A stretch of 64,000 nt of DNA, taken from Dictyophora rubrovolvata (taxonomy: Eukaryota; Basidiomycota; Agaricomycetes; Phallales; Phallaceae). The notes beneath the pieces were generated by a model. It was not told where the DNA came from and ran no database searches. It saw nothing but the letters and a program-made list of their open reading frames with translations. The DNA is taken from assembly GCA_029959195.1 (NCBI GenBank), contig CP114122.1:2232001-2296000 (forward strand), read 5' to 3'. Below are positions 45,133 through 57,654 of the stretch, piece by piece; the first letter of the stretch is position 1; every line of letters begins with the position of its first letter. A program made the translations under genes and the position numbers.

Positions 45133-48089
45133 TCAAGCCGCAAAACTGGCTTCACTTCGATTCGAAGATAACCGCGAGAGAGTTGGTGGAGGGAAGAGCA
45201 TCCCGTTTTGGTTCTGATTTTGACTCGGATTACGATCTTTTTCCCGCTCACGTTCAACCCGCGCAGTTTGAACCTCCAATATCTGTGCTTGGCGCACATA
45301 AGCGTATTTATGGAAATGATTTAGCGATTGAAGAAAGAGGACTCCAATCTGTAATCGAAAGCAAAATCGTTAGACGTTGGATATTATTGTGCACAGAGTA
45401 TAAGTTCTTATCTTACAGGGTATGCACGCAAAGCTGTTAACAGATCTACTGTCAAGTCGCGAACAGTTTCCTGTTGGTGGAAAAGACCGAAACTTATTGG
45501 CACGAGACCACCATTGTGTGGAGGTAATAGCGATAGAAGCTGCAAAAGAGGATTCATTCAATAAAGCGCCAAGAGTAAAGTAACATTCTTAAAATAAATA
45601 CCTCTACGACCTGTTCATAAGTCTGCACCGATTCGACTAACGCCCGCATAATAAGTTCCACTTCGGAATCCGAAAGATTCTTCCCATGACGAAGCTTCCA
45701 TAGCTGATGAACGACGTCATATCCCTGAATGGCTTTCATCTCCAACGAAGTCTGAAAGTCCTTGATTTCACAAAGCAAGTCAGCGCAAACCCACAAAACA
45801 CACTGAGCACCAAAAACAAAACAAAACAAAAGCCCAACTAACAAGTTTAAAATACTCATAGCTCTTCGTATGCCTCCATCCTTCAATCCGACTAATATTA
45901 GCAACTAACTCTCGCGACCCAACAGCTTCATCCACAAACGCGATTCCAGTTCCCAGTCGTCCACGCGGATGTTCGGGTGTCGGAAATTCAAATGGCGCAA
46001 CGGGGTGGCCTATAACAGTCCCACCAAGACAATCTTCTTCGTACCGTGCCGCCATACGTACAAAACGCATCGCATATTCCGTAATTCGACTGCGTATTAG
46101 CGGCTCGCCATAATGACAGGCTATAGAGGTTAAGATCTTTTACAACACCGAATCAAAAGTAAGTGAGCATGAAACTCGAAAAGGAAAAAGGGTTGTCGAT
46201 CTCAAAACAACATACCTCCTCCATGAAAATATTATCAGGATGATCATTCCTCGCAATAAACTCTTTCGCACCACTAGCGCTCTCTTTCCGGGGTGGAGCA
46301 ACCTCCTCGTCATGTCCCGACGAATCGGATCGCACAGTTCCAGACCGTGGAATAATAGGTGGCGGTGAAGGAAACAAACTAGGCGGTGGAGCAACGGGTC
46401 GTAAATCTTTGCTCACGGTAATCTTCCCAGTATCAATATTGCACAGCACGTCCCATATCGGCATCGACTCAAAGATTGGGTTCGTTACGCCTGCAATAAA
46501 GTCCGGTCTAAGGTTATTTAAAAAAAATGATCAGAATGCTGTGCTCTGAATCTCTGACAATGTACATACACAGTTTGTAATGCAGCTTCTTGTGCGAGAC
46601 AAGTGTACGGATAAGCCCGAGCGGTGAATCCTCGCAAGACAGAGCCACAGCCTGACCCAAGAGCACAGGCTGCGAGGACGTAATTAGCAACAGACGAAGC
46701 GGGTCGTCCATATCCCAAGAACATGATTCGTTTTCCGGTGACAAGTGCATTGTAAAGAAGGATTATAGGGTGGGTTAGATAGCCGTTGTTGTGAAGATGG
46801 GAATGTAGTGGTCCGGATATACTGGCGTTAGGAGACGAAAAGGTTTGAATGAGTTGTATTAGGGAATACTGTAAAAGACCCCTTTTAGAAATGATGGAAA
46901 AAACATGGGAATAGGTACGCACATCTCCAACTTCCTCCGGGAACGTCGAGAGCGGTACTCTTATGTTAAGCTTGGTTTTCTTATATGTAATTGTCGTGTC
47001 ATAAAAATGTGTGTCTAACGTCATTTTGGGTAAATGTGAATGTGAATCGACTGATGTTGATGAATGACCGTTCTGACGCGAGACTTGATCGAAAGACGAG
47101 CGAGGTCGGTGTGATTGTGGATGTGAATGTGAATGCGAATCTTGAGAAACATTATTAGAACCAATCCAGACCACGCTGCTCCCGCTTGAAGAGCTTGATT
47201 CTGCTTTTGAGCGAGAAGACTGGAGACTCGATAGGCTATCAGCTCGAGTCCGGGTGGATAAGTCATGATCGTTAGCAGATCGGGAATGGATGGAATTAAC
47301 TTCTGTTTTAGAGGACGATCCCATTAAGGTAACATCGTCTTGAGACGTAAACTTTTCCGAAAAAACGTCTTTGCGTTCCGAGGCACGCAGGATGAACTTT
47401 TCTTCTCGGGAGAGGGTAGGCGCCATGGATATGTCCATTGCGTTGACTGCATCGTATAAACGTGTAATACAATCATCAGAGGGGTCGTTGAAGTATTCCT
47501 TTAGAGCTATCCATAGTACGGGCTAGAACGGGATCAGTCGTGTGAGCGAGCTCTGATAGGGAGAAAAAAGAGACCTTGAAAAGTTGGATGAAAGGTAGTC
47601 GAGTACAGATGGCTAGTGCTTTTACTTCTGCACCGCTATGAACGGACCAAAAGTCAGTCAAGAAAAACGGCAGTAAAAACACGGAGTTGCGTACCGCCTT
47701 AAGGTCTTGTCGCGGTTCGTACGCACGAGGTTTAACACGTACAACAACTCGGAGTTGGAACCCTCGATTACACTCCCAGTAATAGAATCCGCATCCGCAA
47801 TGACAGGTTCGACGGTACTATCGGGAGTCTGGTTAAGCATGAAATACGTCCAGTCCTCTTGTTGGCTATGTACACCTTCCGGAATCATCAGTTCAGCGAT
47901 GAGTCTAGATGGAATTCCCATTGAGACAATCTCATCCAAACGAAAGCGGAAAGAAAGCAAAGGACTCAACTGGTCATTTTCAACACCTAACGGCTGAGGA
48001 AACTGTCTAGCTAAACTCGCTCCAGTGTCGATGTCAAATTCGGCAAGAAGGACGAAAGATACGTGTCGTGTAGAGCCCTGTCGGACCAT
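45133..48089 (-). CDS. Afi1-like polarity/vesicle-trafficking protein (DENN-related, Arf3-docking and SPA domains)
   Basis: Start at 48089 (MVRQGSTRHVSFVLLAEFDI). The N-terminal block HVSFVLLAEFDIDTGASLAR ... DWTYFMLNQTPD, ELLYVLNLVRTNRDKTLRR matches the Afi1 docking domain. A Ser-rich linker (RSKAESSSSSGSS region) precedes IRVPLSTFPEEVGDVSGPLHSHLHNNG-like text and the NALVTGKRIMFLGYGRPAS segment of the SPA/AVL9-type DENN module. The C-terminus (VANISRIEGWRHTKSYEYFK, VELIMRALVESVQTYEQVVE) continues through three further exons (LLSLLPPHNGGLVPISFGLF, IGVLFLQSLNHFHKYAYVRQ) to stop at 45133. In yeast Afi1 links Arf3 to polarised growth. About 8-9 exons. Confidence 0.82.
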
Positions 48090-49177
48090 TGAGGCTATTT
48101 AATAATGCCCCTAGAAATATCCTAAATCAACGATCCAGGATAAGACAGGGTTTAGTAGTGAATTGTTGTGAAAAGAAGTGTTGACAATAGGGTCGAACAG
48201 TAAAGTTATTTGGGTACTTTAGGACAGGCCGAGGTCACGTGGTTCCGGTCAAATACCCAAATGATCGAATTTCTTTAAAATATTGCGTTCATGAATATTT
48301 ATGGACTAGTTTTTGAAATCAATTGCCTTTCCTTTGTATAATATGAACCACCTTGTACAGTATTTCCTCAAGACCACAACAAACTTTTGTAACCATCCCA
48401 ATCGTATACTTGACAACGCCTATTTCTGTCAATGAGTATTTGACTCCAACTATTTACAAAAATATATTTTTCGAAAAGCCATGCTTATTTTGGAATAATA
48501 GTTTCTGAGCTGTCAAAGATTTCCAAAAAAATGATTGATGAATGTTATTGTTGCCCATTTAAATAATATCAGTGTCATCATGATATAACAAGATCGGTTA
48601 ATGAATACTGATCATGAATTCCATACAGCGGATGTACGGCTCATGGCTCATATATATATATTATATAAAAATTCCAATGAACACGTCCTGTTACAGTGTT
48701 ACTTTGATAATGCCTTTGGTCTTGTAAACTATGGGCAATTGCGGTCTTCACTTGTTCTTGTCCCAACTGATAGACTAGTCACTCAAGGTACAGATAACAT
48801 ACAATGTCGGCGCATCAAATTTACGATAGAATTGAAATTCGACCCCTGGCTTGGTTTTTGTTCATCGCGGACAAGAGATCGACGAGTAAAACTCATTGCC
48901 AAATATCTATCTATCCGCAGTGAGATAACCAATACTAGTTAATTCCAACTTCAAATGTACAACCATACAGTAAAAAGGTGCGCAGGATTTCCGCAGGATA
49001 TCAGTTCAAAATTATATAAACATATAGGACCCGTGATGCGTGATGCATGCATGATGAGTTGCAATCTCAGTGGCAAATCGAGGCGAAAATTCGGGTCAAG
49101 GCCCAAGACTCCTTTAACGAATGTTAGAGACAGAAGGGTACCCATTTTGATACTTTTTCCTCCCCAAGCCACGAGCA
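48090..49177. other. Intergenic, one weak open frame
   Basis: About 1.1 kb, AT-rich. A plus-strand frame at 48601-48942 (113 codons) lacks known motifs and flanking exons; I do not call it. Confidence 0.45.
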
Positions 49178-49682
49178 TTACTCCTTCTCCAGCACTTCTT
49201 TGAGTTTGTCCATAAGTTCATTATGCGATGACCCTTGCGTTGCTAAGATGTACGGCATTAATATAGTGTTTGCCTACATAATGAAGGAATCATTAATAAA
49301 GAGCAACACAACAGAATATCACGCTTACATGAATCGCATACTCCTCAGCAACCTCACAGGTGCTCCCTCCACTTTCTTTCACTATAAACTTGCTCGACGT
49401 TATGACCTTGAAACCCATCGCATTCGCCGTAACCTCCGAGCTAATCCCATCCTCGTGCAATTTTGAATGTACATGATACTCCAAAATCTTCTTCCAGCAT
49501 GCGAATGTCAAGATGTCTGTTATAACCCACCGATCCGGTATCTCCTCGTGGGGTCTTACATCGGACACCAATGGATTGAGAACGAAGAATTTAGGTGGAT
49601 TGTGTAAGAGCTTTAGAATTTTTTCTTTAGGAGCATGGATTTGGCGGGAGACGCTCGTATGAGTTGTCTTTTGGAAGGGCAT
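49178..49682 (-). CDS. START/SRPBCC-like protein, resembling fungal DUF7053
   Basis: Two exons joined over an intron of about 60 nt. It starts MPFQKTTHTSVSRQIHAPKE, then LLHNPPKFFVLNPLVSDVRP, WVITDILTFACWKKILEYHV and GFKVITSSKFIVKES, and after the intron ANTILMPYILATQGSSHNEL with stop at 49178. About 150 aa. The pattern of an N-terminal strand, helix with P-x-x-x-x-x-NPLV and curved beta sheet is that of small-molecule-binding SRPBCC proteins; fungal DUF7053 is the nearest family I recall. Ligand unknown. Confidence 0.65.
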
Positions 49683-51257
49683 GCAAGTTTAGCGAGGTCC
49701 GAGGAGTATACATGTTATTCCCTTGCATGTAATGCTAGGGCTCTACGGGTCATCTAATTTGCTTCCATGTGCTATTTATTTTTATTTATTTATATGGAGT
49801 GGTTACGGTGTACCTAACGCGCCAGCTTCAATTTTCGATTTTTGATTCTTGATATATGATCCGATGAGCCCGGATATGCCCGTGTCTAAGTTTAGAGTAA
49901 ACAATACTAGATAGCCCACATACGGAGAATATTCGAACTTGTAAAAAAAATAGGGTAGCAATATAATTGAAGTCAAATAGTACTAACACTACAGTCGCGG
50001 ACCAAAAATGTTTCTCCTCGGCGACTAGCGGCACCTAGTGCCCGAACTTTCCTAGCCTTAAGTTAAAAATAAAATGTTGGCCGCTCGAGAATCGAACGAG
50101 TGGCACACCATCAAAGCGTAGAGCACTTACCATTAAGACACAGCAATTCACATATGTTAGCTTAATTATGGGCCTTTTGAAGGTATGATTAGATGGTATT
50201 AGATGGTATATGGTAATTGTGGATTTACGTCGAAACAATTCGGCCGGCTTACAATCTATTCCTAGGAAATAATTTAAGCATAACTACATGTATTTATAGT
50301 TGAAATTTAACCATCTTATCTTCCTATATAATTATAAATAGTATTCGCTGTAAGTGTTGGATGGAACATGGCACTAGTGTTGAATGTATTCCACTTGAAG
50401 ACGTTGGGTAGATTCAGATCGCAGTTTATTCAGAAAGAAATAAAGAGAAAATAATGCTGAATTAATTGTTATGTGTAGCCTCAATTTTTCTGCATATTTG
50501 TCGTCAGAATTAGTTGCTTGCCCTTGCTCCTTCAATGTATTCTACTCACCACTCACCCTAACTCACATTTTACACCTCTACTCAATTCGCCGTCATGAGG
50601 TTTATATTCATCACAAGAATATCGCAAATCCTGCTATATTTCTCCCAAAACCTACACAATTCGCACTGTAAAACACCCGGCCTCCTCAATTACCTACAAA
50701 TGTTCATCAAAAACAATACAAACGAGCTTAATTATATACACGCTAAGCAATTACAATTATTGTGAGTTGTAAACCAAATTATTACCCGATTTTCTGGTTT
50801 ATTTCATTTTGAGAAACAATTTCCATGTGTCTGCGACCGACTCTCGTTCTCACCTCACCCTAAACACAATTTCCGTTGATAAAAACCATCATTTGGTCGG
50901 GACTAACACCGTCCACATATATGGAAATCATGATTCTGCCTGGGGTCCTCCCTGTCGTTCGTTGAGGATTTGGAATAGAGGGAGAAAGGCCCAGCGCTCT
51001 GTGCCATCAAAGGGGTGGCCATAAATATTTAAATACTAATGTTTTTTTGAATTTTTCATTTGAATAGCTTGTAGTTTGAGTAATTATTATGATTCAATGA
51101 GTAATTATGTAGCATACACCATGTTTTATTTAGATAAACATTGTAGCCTTCATCACTAGTATCAGCACTCGGATAGACAAGTCCTAAATTTATTTAAAGT
51201 TGTACTATCTGCTGTCTTTGTATCTACTGTAGTACTTATTTAAAGAATATCTTGTAA
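49683..51257. other. AT-rich intergenic region
   Basis: About 1.6 kb with no supported protein gene. It contains a degenerate tRNA-like stretch at 50074-50146 and otherwise AT-rich sequence. Confidence 0.5.
50074..50146 (-). other. tRNA-like degenerate sequence (pseudo-tRNA or SINE head)
   Basis: Minus strand: an A-box-like TTAATGGTAAGTGC, a 5-bp stem with a 7-base loop TTTGATG, and a B-box-like GTTCGATTC. The acceptor ends and the T-stem pair poorly, so it is unlikely to be a working tRNA. A tRNA pseudogene or a tRNA-derived SINE start fits better. Confidence 0.35.
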
Positions 51258-54200
51258 CTAATTCGTCTGAGAAATAGCTCTAAATCCAAGAGCAGTACAA
51301 ATTTGTCCGCATTGGTGTTTTTTATTCCAATACATTATCCCAGCCGCTTTGAAATTATGCGGGAAATATGTAACAACAGCAGCCAAGCTTTCTTCATCTT
51401 CACACAAGATCTCATGTTGACTGAATGACTAGTATAAATATCTCATAAAGTCAAGAAATTAAAATCACTTACTCATGTGTTGTTGCTGCAATGATTCTTA
51501 CACAACTATCCGCTGTTCTCATATCTAAAAGACTTGAATGTAAGCTAATATACTATTAAGAATAGTCACATACAAGCCCATGACGTATGAAGTCCATTGC
51601 TGAAATGTTCATACGAAAAATGTGAGAAAGCTTCAAGTGTATCGTTGATTAGTGCATTTTCTGACTCTGTATCAAAATCTACATAGAACACTTGAGAAAC
51701 AGCTGGTATGGGAGCACAGAGCCATTCCATGGTATTGTGGACTTCTGAACAAATACGGATAAGTTTATAATCAAAGCCAAGCTCTATGAATATCATAAGG
51801 AATCACAACATTTAGTGATTAAATTACTTACTTGTAATCTCGACATTTCTGGACTTGGCGAGTGTTTCGAACTCTTCATATAATGACTGTAGATTGTGAA
51901 AGTGGTGTAGTTCAGCTATAATAGAGGTACCCTCAGGAGCTATCGCAATATGCGATGTATATGCTGCTGCGACCTCATTTTCGGAAAATGTTACCTGGAA
52001 AATAATTTAGCGACAGAAATATAGTATGGATTTCTCTTACATTCCAAAATTTTGAATGATTCATGTTGTAAAGTTCCCCTTGATCAAGGGATATTCGGAG
52101 ACTACCAGTGACCTCTTCACCCTTTTTAGATATCATTTCGCCCTCGATGGGCTGACCATCACTATCGACTCGCCAGCCCCAAAATGTGATCCCACATTGA
52201 TAGGACTCTATTTCAAACCCTTGCTTCTCAGCGTCTTCCTTATTAGACAAGTGGGTTCCAGAGGATATGACACTTTGTTTTTGGGAATGCTTGCCAGATG
52301 AGATGGTGGTAGGAGGATACAAGGGATCTTAGGTTTCAGTGCTGATCGATGTGAACAATGCTCTTGAACGCTTGCTACTTGTTTTGGTACCCAAATCTAG
52401 AAAATGAAGGCTCTTGCAAAGTGAGTTACATGTATGCTGCTCTTTGAACTCTTCGACTCCCTTCTTCCCATGATCTCCCAAACCCGAATTCCCATCATAT
52501 CTGTCAATTTAATTCAATTGTTACACCAAACAAAAATTAAACCTTGAAGCCATACATATGTGTCATCAAATCAAACAATGTAAGTAAATCTAACACACGG
52601 AAACCATTGCGAAATTGTGGAGTCAGAATGCCTGTGTGATGTAAAACATTTCAAGTTCTGAATCATAGAATCCTATTAACGAAACCTCTATACCTTGTAT
52701 GTCCGTTAGTATTAGTTTTTCTTGAGTAGACACTAGTGAAAAATGCACAAACACATCCATGGTTCGGCCTGGGATGGAATCATTGGATCCTGCAACCATA
52801 GTTCCTGAAAATTTGACAACGTTTTGTACAGATAACATCAGCGCCATTAAATAACACCATCCAGGATTTGTACCCTGCTTAACTACAGCAATCCAGCTAT
52901 CAGAAAAAGTGAAATCTTCATTCAATTAGCAAGATTCTTATCAGGAATTATAAAGTTACCTACTCGTGACAGGAATGTTACTCTGTTGTGCATACTCCAA
53001 AAACTGTTTTCCAAGATTAGTAGCAATGACATGTCGGGAGAGTTCATTTTCTAGGTGGCGCCGATTATCAGTATTGGAGATGATATTGTTGGATTTTCCT
53101 AAGTTGTAAAAACACTTTGCTGCAAACACTTCCTTTCCCAACATTGCCTGGTATGTTAACAGTTTCAGAATCATAATAAGAATATTGTAGTCAATTGGGC
53201 TTACGTGGTATATTTTTTTAGTTGTCCCTGATTGTTGTGCCTCTACGCTAATGTTGAGAATTAATGGTGTTGATGCGATATCAGTGGTCAACTTGTTGTC
53301 GGAAGCCAAAACTATATCCAATTGCTCGACTATTACTCTGGTCGATTGCACAGGCTGGGTAACGTAAGGTGCAGCTATCGTCATTTGAAACCCTAATTAT
53401 ATTTAAATTTGGGGTTCAGCTTGAAAGTTAGAACATACCACTAGTTTGTGTCTCCATGTGCTTTGACTCAGTCGATGGTACACCATGAGTACTCCGGGCG
53501 ATTTCTTTGGCTGCCTTACACTGTTGTTGTAATAATATCGCCTGTTCTTCTGTATATGTAACTACAGCAGCACAATGCAATGTTGGGTGATTCTTCTGAG
53601 ACTCATTTCGTGTGAGGAAAGTATCTTTACGGGCTGGTTCACTAACACACGACCAAAGATACCCTAATGAACCTGTCATCCATTCATCAACAAAGAATGA
53701 CATGCTGGTACCCTTTAAGCCACAGAGAACAATCTGGCTTCTGAGCGATAATGAATAAAAAATAAAAAAAATAAAAAATACAATTTGAACATCACTTACT
53801 CGTCCACGTCCATGCTATGGCGTTCTTGTACTTGCTGCTTGGCAATCCCCCTAAACATTGCTAAAATGTCATCCCAATGCTTTTTGTTAGGATACGGGCT
53901 TGAGTGAGAGACAAAAGGAATGGTTTCAGTCTTGGTTCCCGCATGAACAACAATGCGATCTAACTGAATAAAAATATCAATAACTAAATTATGGCATAAT
54001 ATCTAATTACTCACTGCTACAGTAATCTGAGTGGGTTTTTTCCCCCCCGTTTTAGATGCTGACGATGAGACCTTCGGCCTTTGCAATTCTCAGGATCGTT
54101 CACAAAGTGACGGGCAGAAACATATGACTCTCGCAAAGCCGAAATAATTTCTGCAGATTGTTTTCTATCCTATGAATGAACAGAGTCAGAGATCCTGAGA

Positions 54201-54824
54201 AATATCAGTAGATAATGTCATACGGATGCATCTGTAAACGCATCTGGACTGAGAGAAGCCACAAAGTGTTGGAGATCTGGACGGTCTACACACGGATTGG
54301 TCAGTTCTTTCATTATGTCCTTGGCGTGTTGTATGACAGCAGAGGCTGACAACAAGTAAGCTTGTGGGTTATCAACAAAGAAAATTACACATACCTGATA
54401 AAGTCTGCGATGAAGACTGTGACTGAGAGGGAGTGCCAGGTGGGTCCAGCTCTCGTATGGCATAGCATATTTGCTTAACCATAGCACCAGATGGAGATGT
54501 TCCTACATAATTATTAGCATGTAACCAATGAAATAATAACAACATACTGTAACCATTTTGAAGACAATAGCCACAATAGGTAGTATTTAAATACAGAAAC
54601 AGTCGGCCACATTCGATGCATTGCTTTCCTTTGCCCTCACCACCTGCATCGATATCTCTGCAAACTCCACAGGTAGCACCGTCAAGATGAGGAAAAGATG
54701 TTCCACAGGATAAGCAGACTGTCACAGGTGATGAAGCAGGTGTGGTGTGTGATGCAGACATTACAGACTTGAAAGCACAAATTTGTTGTTTCTGAAGACG
54801 CATATAAGACTCGTTAATATTCAT
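51258..54824 (-). CDS. Alpha-type (MHCK/EF2K-like) protein kinase with Cys-rich N-terminus, probable frameshift, possible C-terminal extension
   Basis: Start at 54824 (or MSASHTTP at 54762). Exon 1 is a zinc-ribbon-like Cys module (VCLSCGTSFP, CGVCRD, QCIECGRLF, YCGYCLQNG). Later exons carry the kinase core: AMLGKEVFAAKCFYNLGKSN (ATP-binding Lys), HLENELSRHVIATNLGKQFL, VVKFSGTMVAGS, EKLILTDIQG (metal-binding Asp), GNSGLGDHGKKGVEEF and the zinc tail QHTCNSLCKSL. Near 54080-54100 the frame must change by one base between SARHFVNDPE and LQRPKVSSSASKTGG, so this copy may be inactive. A TAA at 52329 could end the gene. Alternatively a 63-nt GT-AG intron (52328-52390) removes it and joins in frame to DPLYPPTTISSGKHSQ and about 280 more residues ending HQCGQICTALGF. 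That stretch has no early ATG of its own, which favours one gene. Confidence 0.68.
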
Positions 54825-55019
54825 ATGAAAGGGCGAATTGAAATTTTATTCTTTGAAGTGACTAAACATGTTACACCGAATATGCGCTTGGTTGTTGGTT
54901 GTGCTAGGTGTGCCCCAAGTTGGCTTCAGGAATAATGGATGGGTTTACCTAAATGTACGCGTGTTACCTATGCGCTTGGTCATTGGTTGTACTAGGTGTA
55001 CCCCATGTCGGCTTCAGGA

Positions 55020-55170
55020 ATGCTCATATCGACCTTATCTTTCATTTATCACTGCAGGTTTGGACAAAACCATGTGTCTAATAAAATGGGGTACAGCATA
55101 TAACACTATACACGAGTGTATGCAGGGCTTGGTATAAGTGCACTTGTGTGTATGTGTTTGACTCACGCGG
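55020..55170 (+). repeat. Dispersed short repeat, copy 1
   Basis: It contains GCAGGTTTGGACAAAACCAT, then TGGGGTACAGCATATAACAC, TGTATGCAGGGC and the tail AAGTGCACTTGTGTGTATGT ending GACTCACGC. The same core occurs at 59805-59920 and, more diverged, at 62243-62390. It is not coding in a consistent way. It marks the edges of duplicated blocks. Confidence 0.7.
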
Positions 55171-55244
55171 TGTAAGCTTCACTATGCGCAAAAGGAAAAA
55201 TAATACGCCTAGTGAAATACACAAGAAAAGAATGAGTGAGGTAG

Positions 55245-55553
55245 TCAATCTCCGTGGAGCGAGTCCAGGTGCTGCTTAGTGCGAAATAAAAAGGGGGAGG
55301 TGATAGAAACAACAACAAACAACAACAACCAAAAGACGGTTACTGTTAACAAATCAAGGGTTGCTTGTGAGGCAAAGTACGATAATCATGATAACTCAGA
55401 TTGCAAGTTTATACTCCGAAATGTATGGTCTCAGAGTTTTCCAAAGGTAAAGACGTGAGCATAGAGATAGACAAGAGGCAAAACCAAAAACACTAAACAA
55501 AAACCACAAACTTAAACTTGAGTCAAACCAACGTAGGTATTGCTGCTGTTACA
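55245..55553 (-). repeat. LTR-like segment, copy 1 (truncated)
   Basis: Minus strand starts TGTAACAGCAGCAAT at 55553, downstream of a TATAAATACTGCATG box, and shares with 57110-57593 and 61700-62241 the GTCTATxxCT-type stretch, GGAGTATAAA-like box and CAGCACCTGGACTCGCTCCA. It lacks the terminal GTTACA of the other copies. Confidence 0.5.
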
Positions 55554-55964
55554 GGTATTTACATGCAGTATTTATACATTTTGGAACAATAAGAATGTTT
55601 TTGGGCTTTGAGTGGTAACACAATTAGTAATTGTGAGCCGGATTTGTAATAAGGAAGAAAAGAAACAAAGAGAAAAGCAAGTAAATAAAAAAAAAGGGGC
55701 ATATGAGTCAGTGAGACTATACTATTATAAAGAGCGAACAAAAGAATTTCAAGGCGATGACAAAACAAAAAGAAAGAAAGGAGCAATACAAAAGAATGGA
55801 TTTAGAATCAATACAAGTACAAAAGGAAAGAAAAAGGAGCAAACAAGAAAGGAAATGATGAGAATAGGAGGTCATTTTATTCATCCTTACTAATTTTTCC
55901 AAAAATAGACATCACCATCGATAAGCGCTTCACAGCCTCAGATTTCGATCTTCATCTCCTTCCT

Positions 55965-56552
55965 TTAACCTCGGAAACGATGTGCGTTTGCCACTGCCAT
56001 ATGTATCCGTGTATTTCGTTGTTGAACTCTTGTTAAAGAGCTCCAATCGTACAGAACTAAAGGTCTCCACTCAAGGTACTCGGGAAGCGGTTGGGAAGTA
56101 TCAACCTCTAGCAGACAGTAGTCAGGGGCAGGATGATTGTCAATTGCATTAGTGGGAGCATCCATGAAAAGAAATTCATCATGATAAAGAAGTGGTTGAT
56201 GGAATATGAACCGCCAAACAGGTTGTTCGCTACAATGAAACTGGCAAATCCAAACCAATTCATATGAACGAGCGAGTATGTTAATATGGATTATTTCGTT
56301 CACTTTTGGATTCTCTGGGAATTCCAGTTTCTCATAGGGTACCTGGTATTCTTGAATGGGGACTAGAGAATGCGGCCATAACGTACTTCTGTCTACCTCA
56401 ATGTTTGTACCAGAGATGCGATAAATCCGTATTGTTGATTCAAAGTTGGCATATCGTTCGTCCAAAGTTATCCCTGTGAAAGGATAAAAGGGGTAAGGAA
56501 GGAAGGAAGTGGGGGCAAGTGATTCATAGCCAAGAGGTTGTATGAGGCTCAT
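55965..56552 (-). CDS. Cluster gene A, unrecognised short-protein family
   Basis: Single exon, 195 codons, start MSLIQPLGYESLAPTSFLPY. Protein shape: Pro/Phe-rich start (FYPFTG), beta-rich middle (IRIYRISGTNIEVDRSTLWP), then ARSYELVWICQFHCSEQPVW, RFIFHQPLLYHDEFLFMDAP and a basic tail. It aligns in layout with genes C and C' (DESYEFVEFLSTNRQEESIW, RLVFCHQFRSYTQFLFIDAP), so they are paralogues. No signal peptide or known domain. Function unknown. Confidence 0.7.
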   Translation of the reverse strand: MSLIQPLGYESLAPTSFLPYPFYPFTGITLDERYANFESTIRIYRISGTNIEVDRSTLWPHSLVPIQEYQVPYEKLEFPENPKVNEIIHINILARSYELVWICQFHCSEQPVWRFIFHQPLLYHDEFLFMDAPTNAIDNHPAPDYCLLEVDTSQPLPEYLEWRPLVLYDWSSLTRVQQRNTRIHMAVANAHRFRG

Positions 56553-56696
56553 GATGGAAGAGAAGGATAAGAAAGGGTGGAATTAATTTAGACTCCGAAA
56601 GAAAAGAAACAAGACAACAAAAGAGGGGAATAAAAAAAATAAAGAAGTCCTTGTTTTTCGTTTTAATTAGTCCTGATTATTCAAATGAAGTACTTC

Positions 56697-57109
56697 CTAT
56701 AGCGTTATCCCAGATGTCTTAAATATAGCCGAACAGAATTTCCGAAGCTGATGTAGCTTGGGAACAGTAGAAACAGGAGTCGTAGGACAAAAAGAAGGTG
56801 ATGAAGGTTCGGTGGGAGGATCAAAGGTGGAGATAGGAGGTTTTGGAGTCATGGGAAATTGTGGAGTACTAGAATCGTAGAAAGGAAGGAAAAATTCAGG
56901 TTCTGGCATGTGCTGATATCGACGACGGATCCATGAACAAGGGACATCAAATACAATGTGCCAGAATGCATGTCCATGTTCAGCAGTAGCCCATATCCTA
57001 GTAACCGTGTCCAGTAGACCTATGTGAATTGTGTACATATTCACCACAACAAACCATTCTTCATATCCTTCTAACCATAATCGTGTTCCAAAAGAAACCT
57101 TCTTATTGC
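56697..57109 (-). pseudogene. Cluster gene B, 5'-truncated paralogue of gene D
   Basis: The frame opens exactly at the end of an LTR-like segment and reads NKKVSFGTRLWLEGYEEWFV, then AFWHIVFDVPCSWIRRRYQH, a Pro-rich stretch and LHQLRKFCSAIFKTSG. It matches the second half of gene D (FGEKVYIEERLDWFTIINVY, TFLVLDVPSRWVVMKN, FRKIRRVCSNLL). The first half is missing, so it is probably dead, cut by the LTR-like insertion. Confidence 0.65.
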
Positions 57110-57593
57110 TGTAACGATCCGAAGATAATAGCTAAATGTTGTAGCTATATATACAATCGGAAAAACTACGAAGATATTTTGTTTGAGGCCGTCTAGTCTC
57201 CGTGGAGCAGGTCCTGGTGCTGATTTCATAAGGAGGAGGGTGGGGGAATAATATGATATTTAGTGAGTGTGTGTGCGTCGATATAAAACCAACAACAACA
57301 AAAAAAATGATGATCCTAAGATCGTGTATGTGTGAGGGGGATGATAAATGTGAGTTGTGATAAAATGGTGAGTCAATACGCCGTCGATAATACAGCGATG
57401 ATAATCTGTTTTAAAGTTAGTAAGGCTTCAATGACAATACGAATCGTTGAGTTTATACTCCGAGGCCTCACTCAGAGTAATCCAAAGAAATAGACGTGAG
57501 CGTAGAAATAGACTAGAGACGAAACTTGACTTGAACTTGACTTAAACTGAACTAAACTTGAGACAACCGTTCTGGTAGATTGCTGCTGTTACA
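57110..57593 (-). repeat. LTR-like segment, copy 2
   Basis: Minus strand begins TGTAACAGCAGCAATC and ends GGATCGTTACA, so the ends form the TGTAAC...GTTACA pair expected of an LTR. A TATATATACTGCATG box lies just outside the start. About 484 bp. No 5-bp target duplication and no internal retroelement genes are seen. Confidence 0.5.
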
Positions 57594-57654
57594 TGTATTT
57601 ACATGCAGTATATATACCATTTGGAAACATAAAGGAAAGTGGAATGATCACTCA

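Noticed and set aside
55612-55893. Lys-rich plus-strand frame
   Set aside because: Low-complexity purine-rich sequence downstream of gene A, on the opposite strand.
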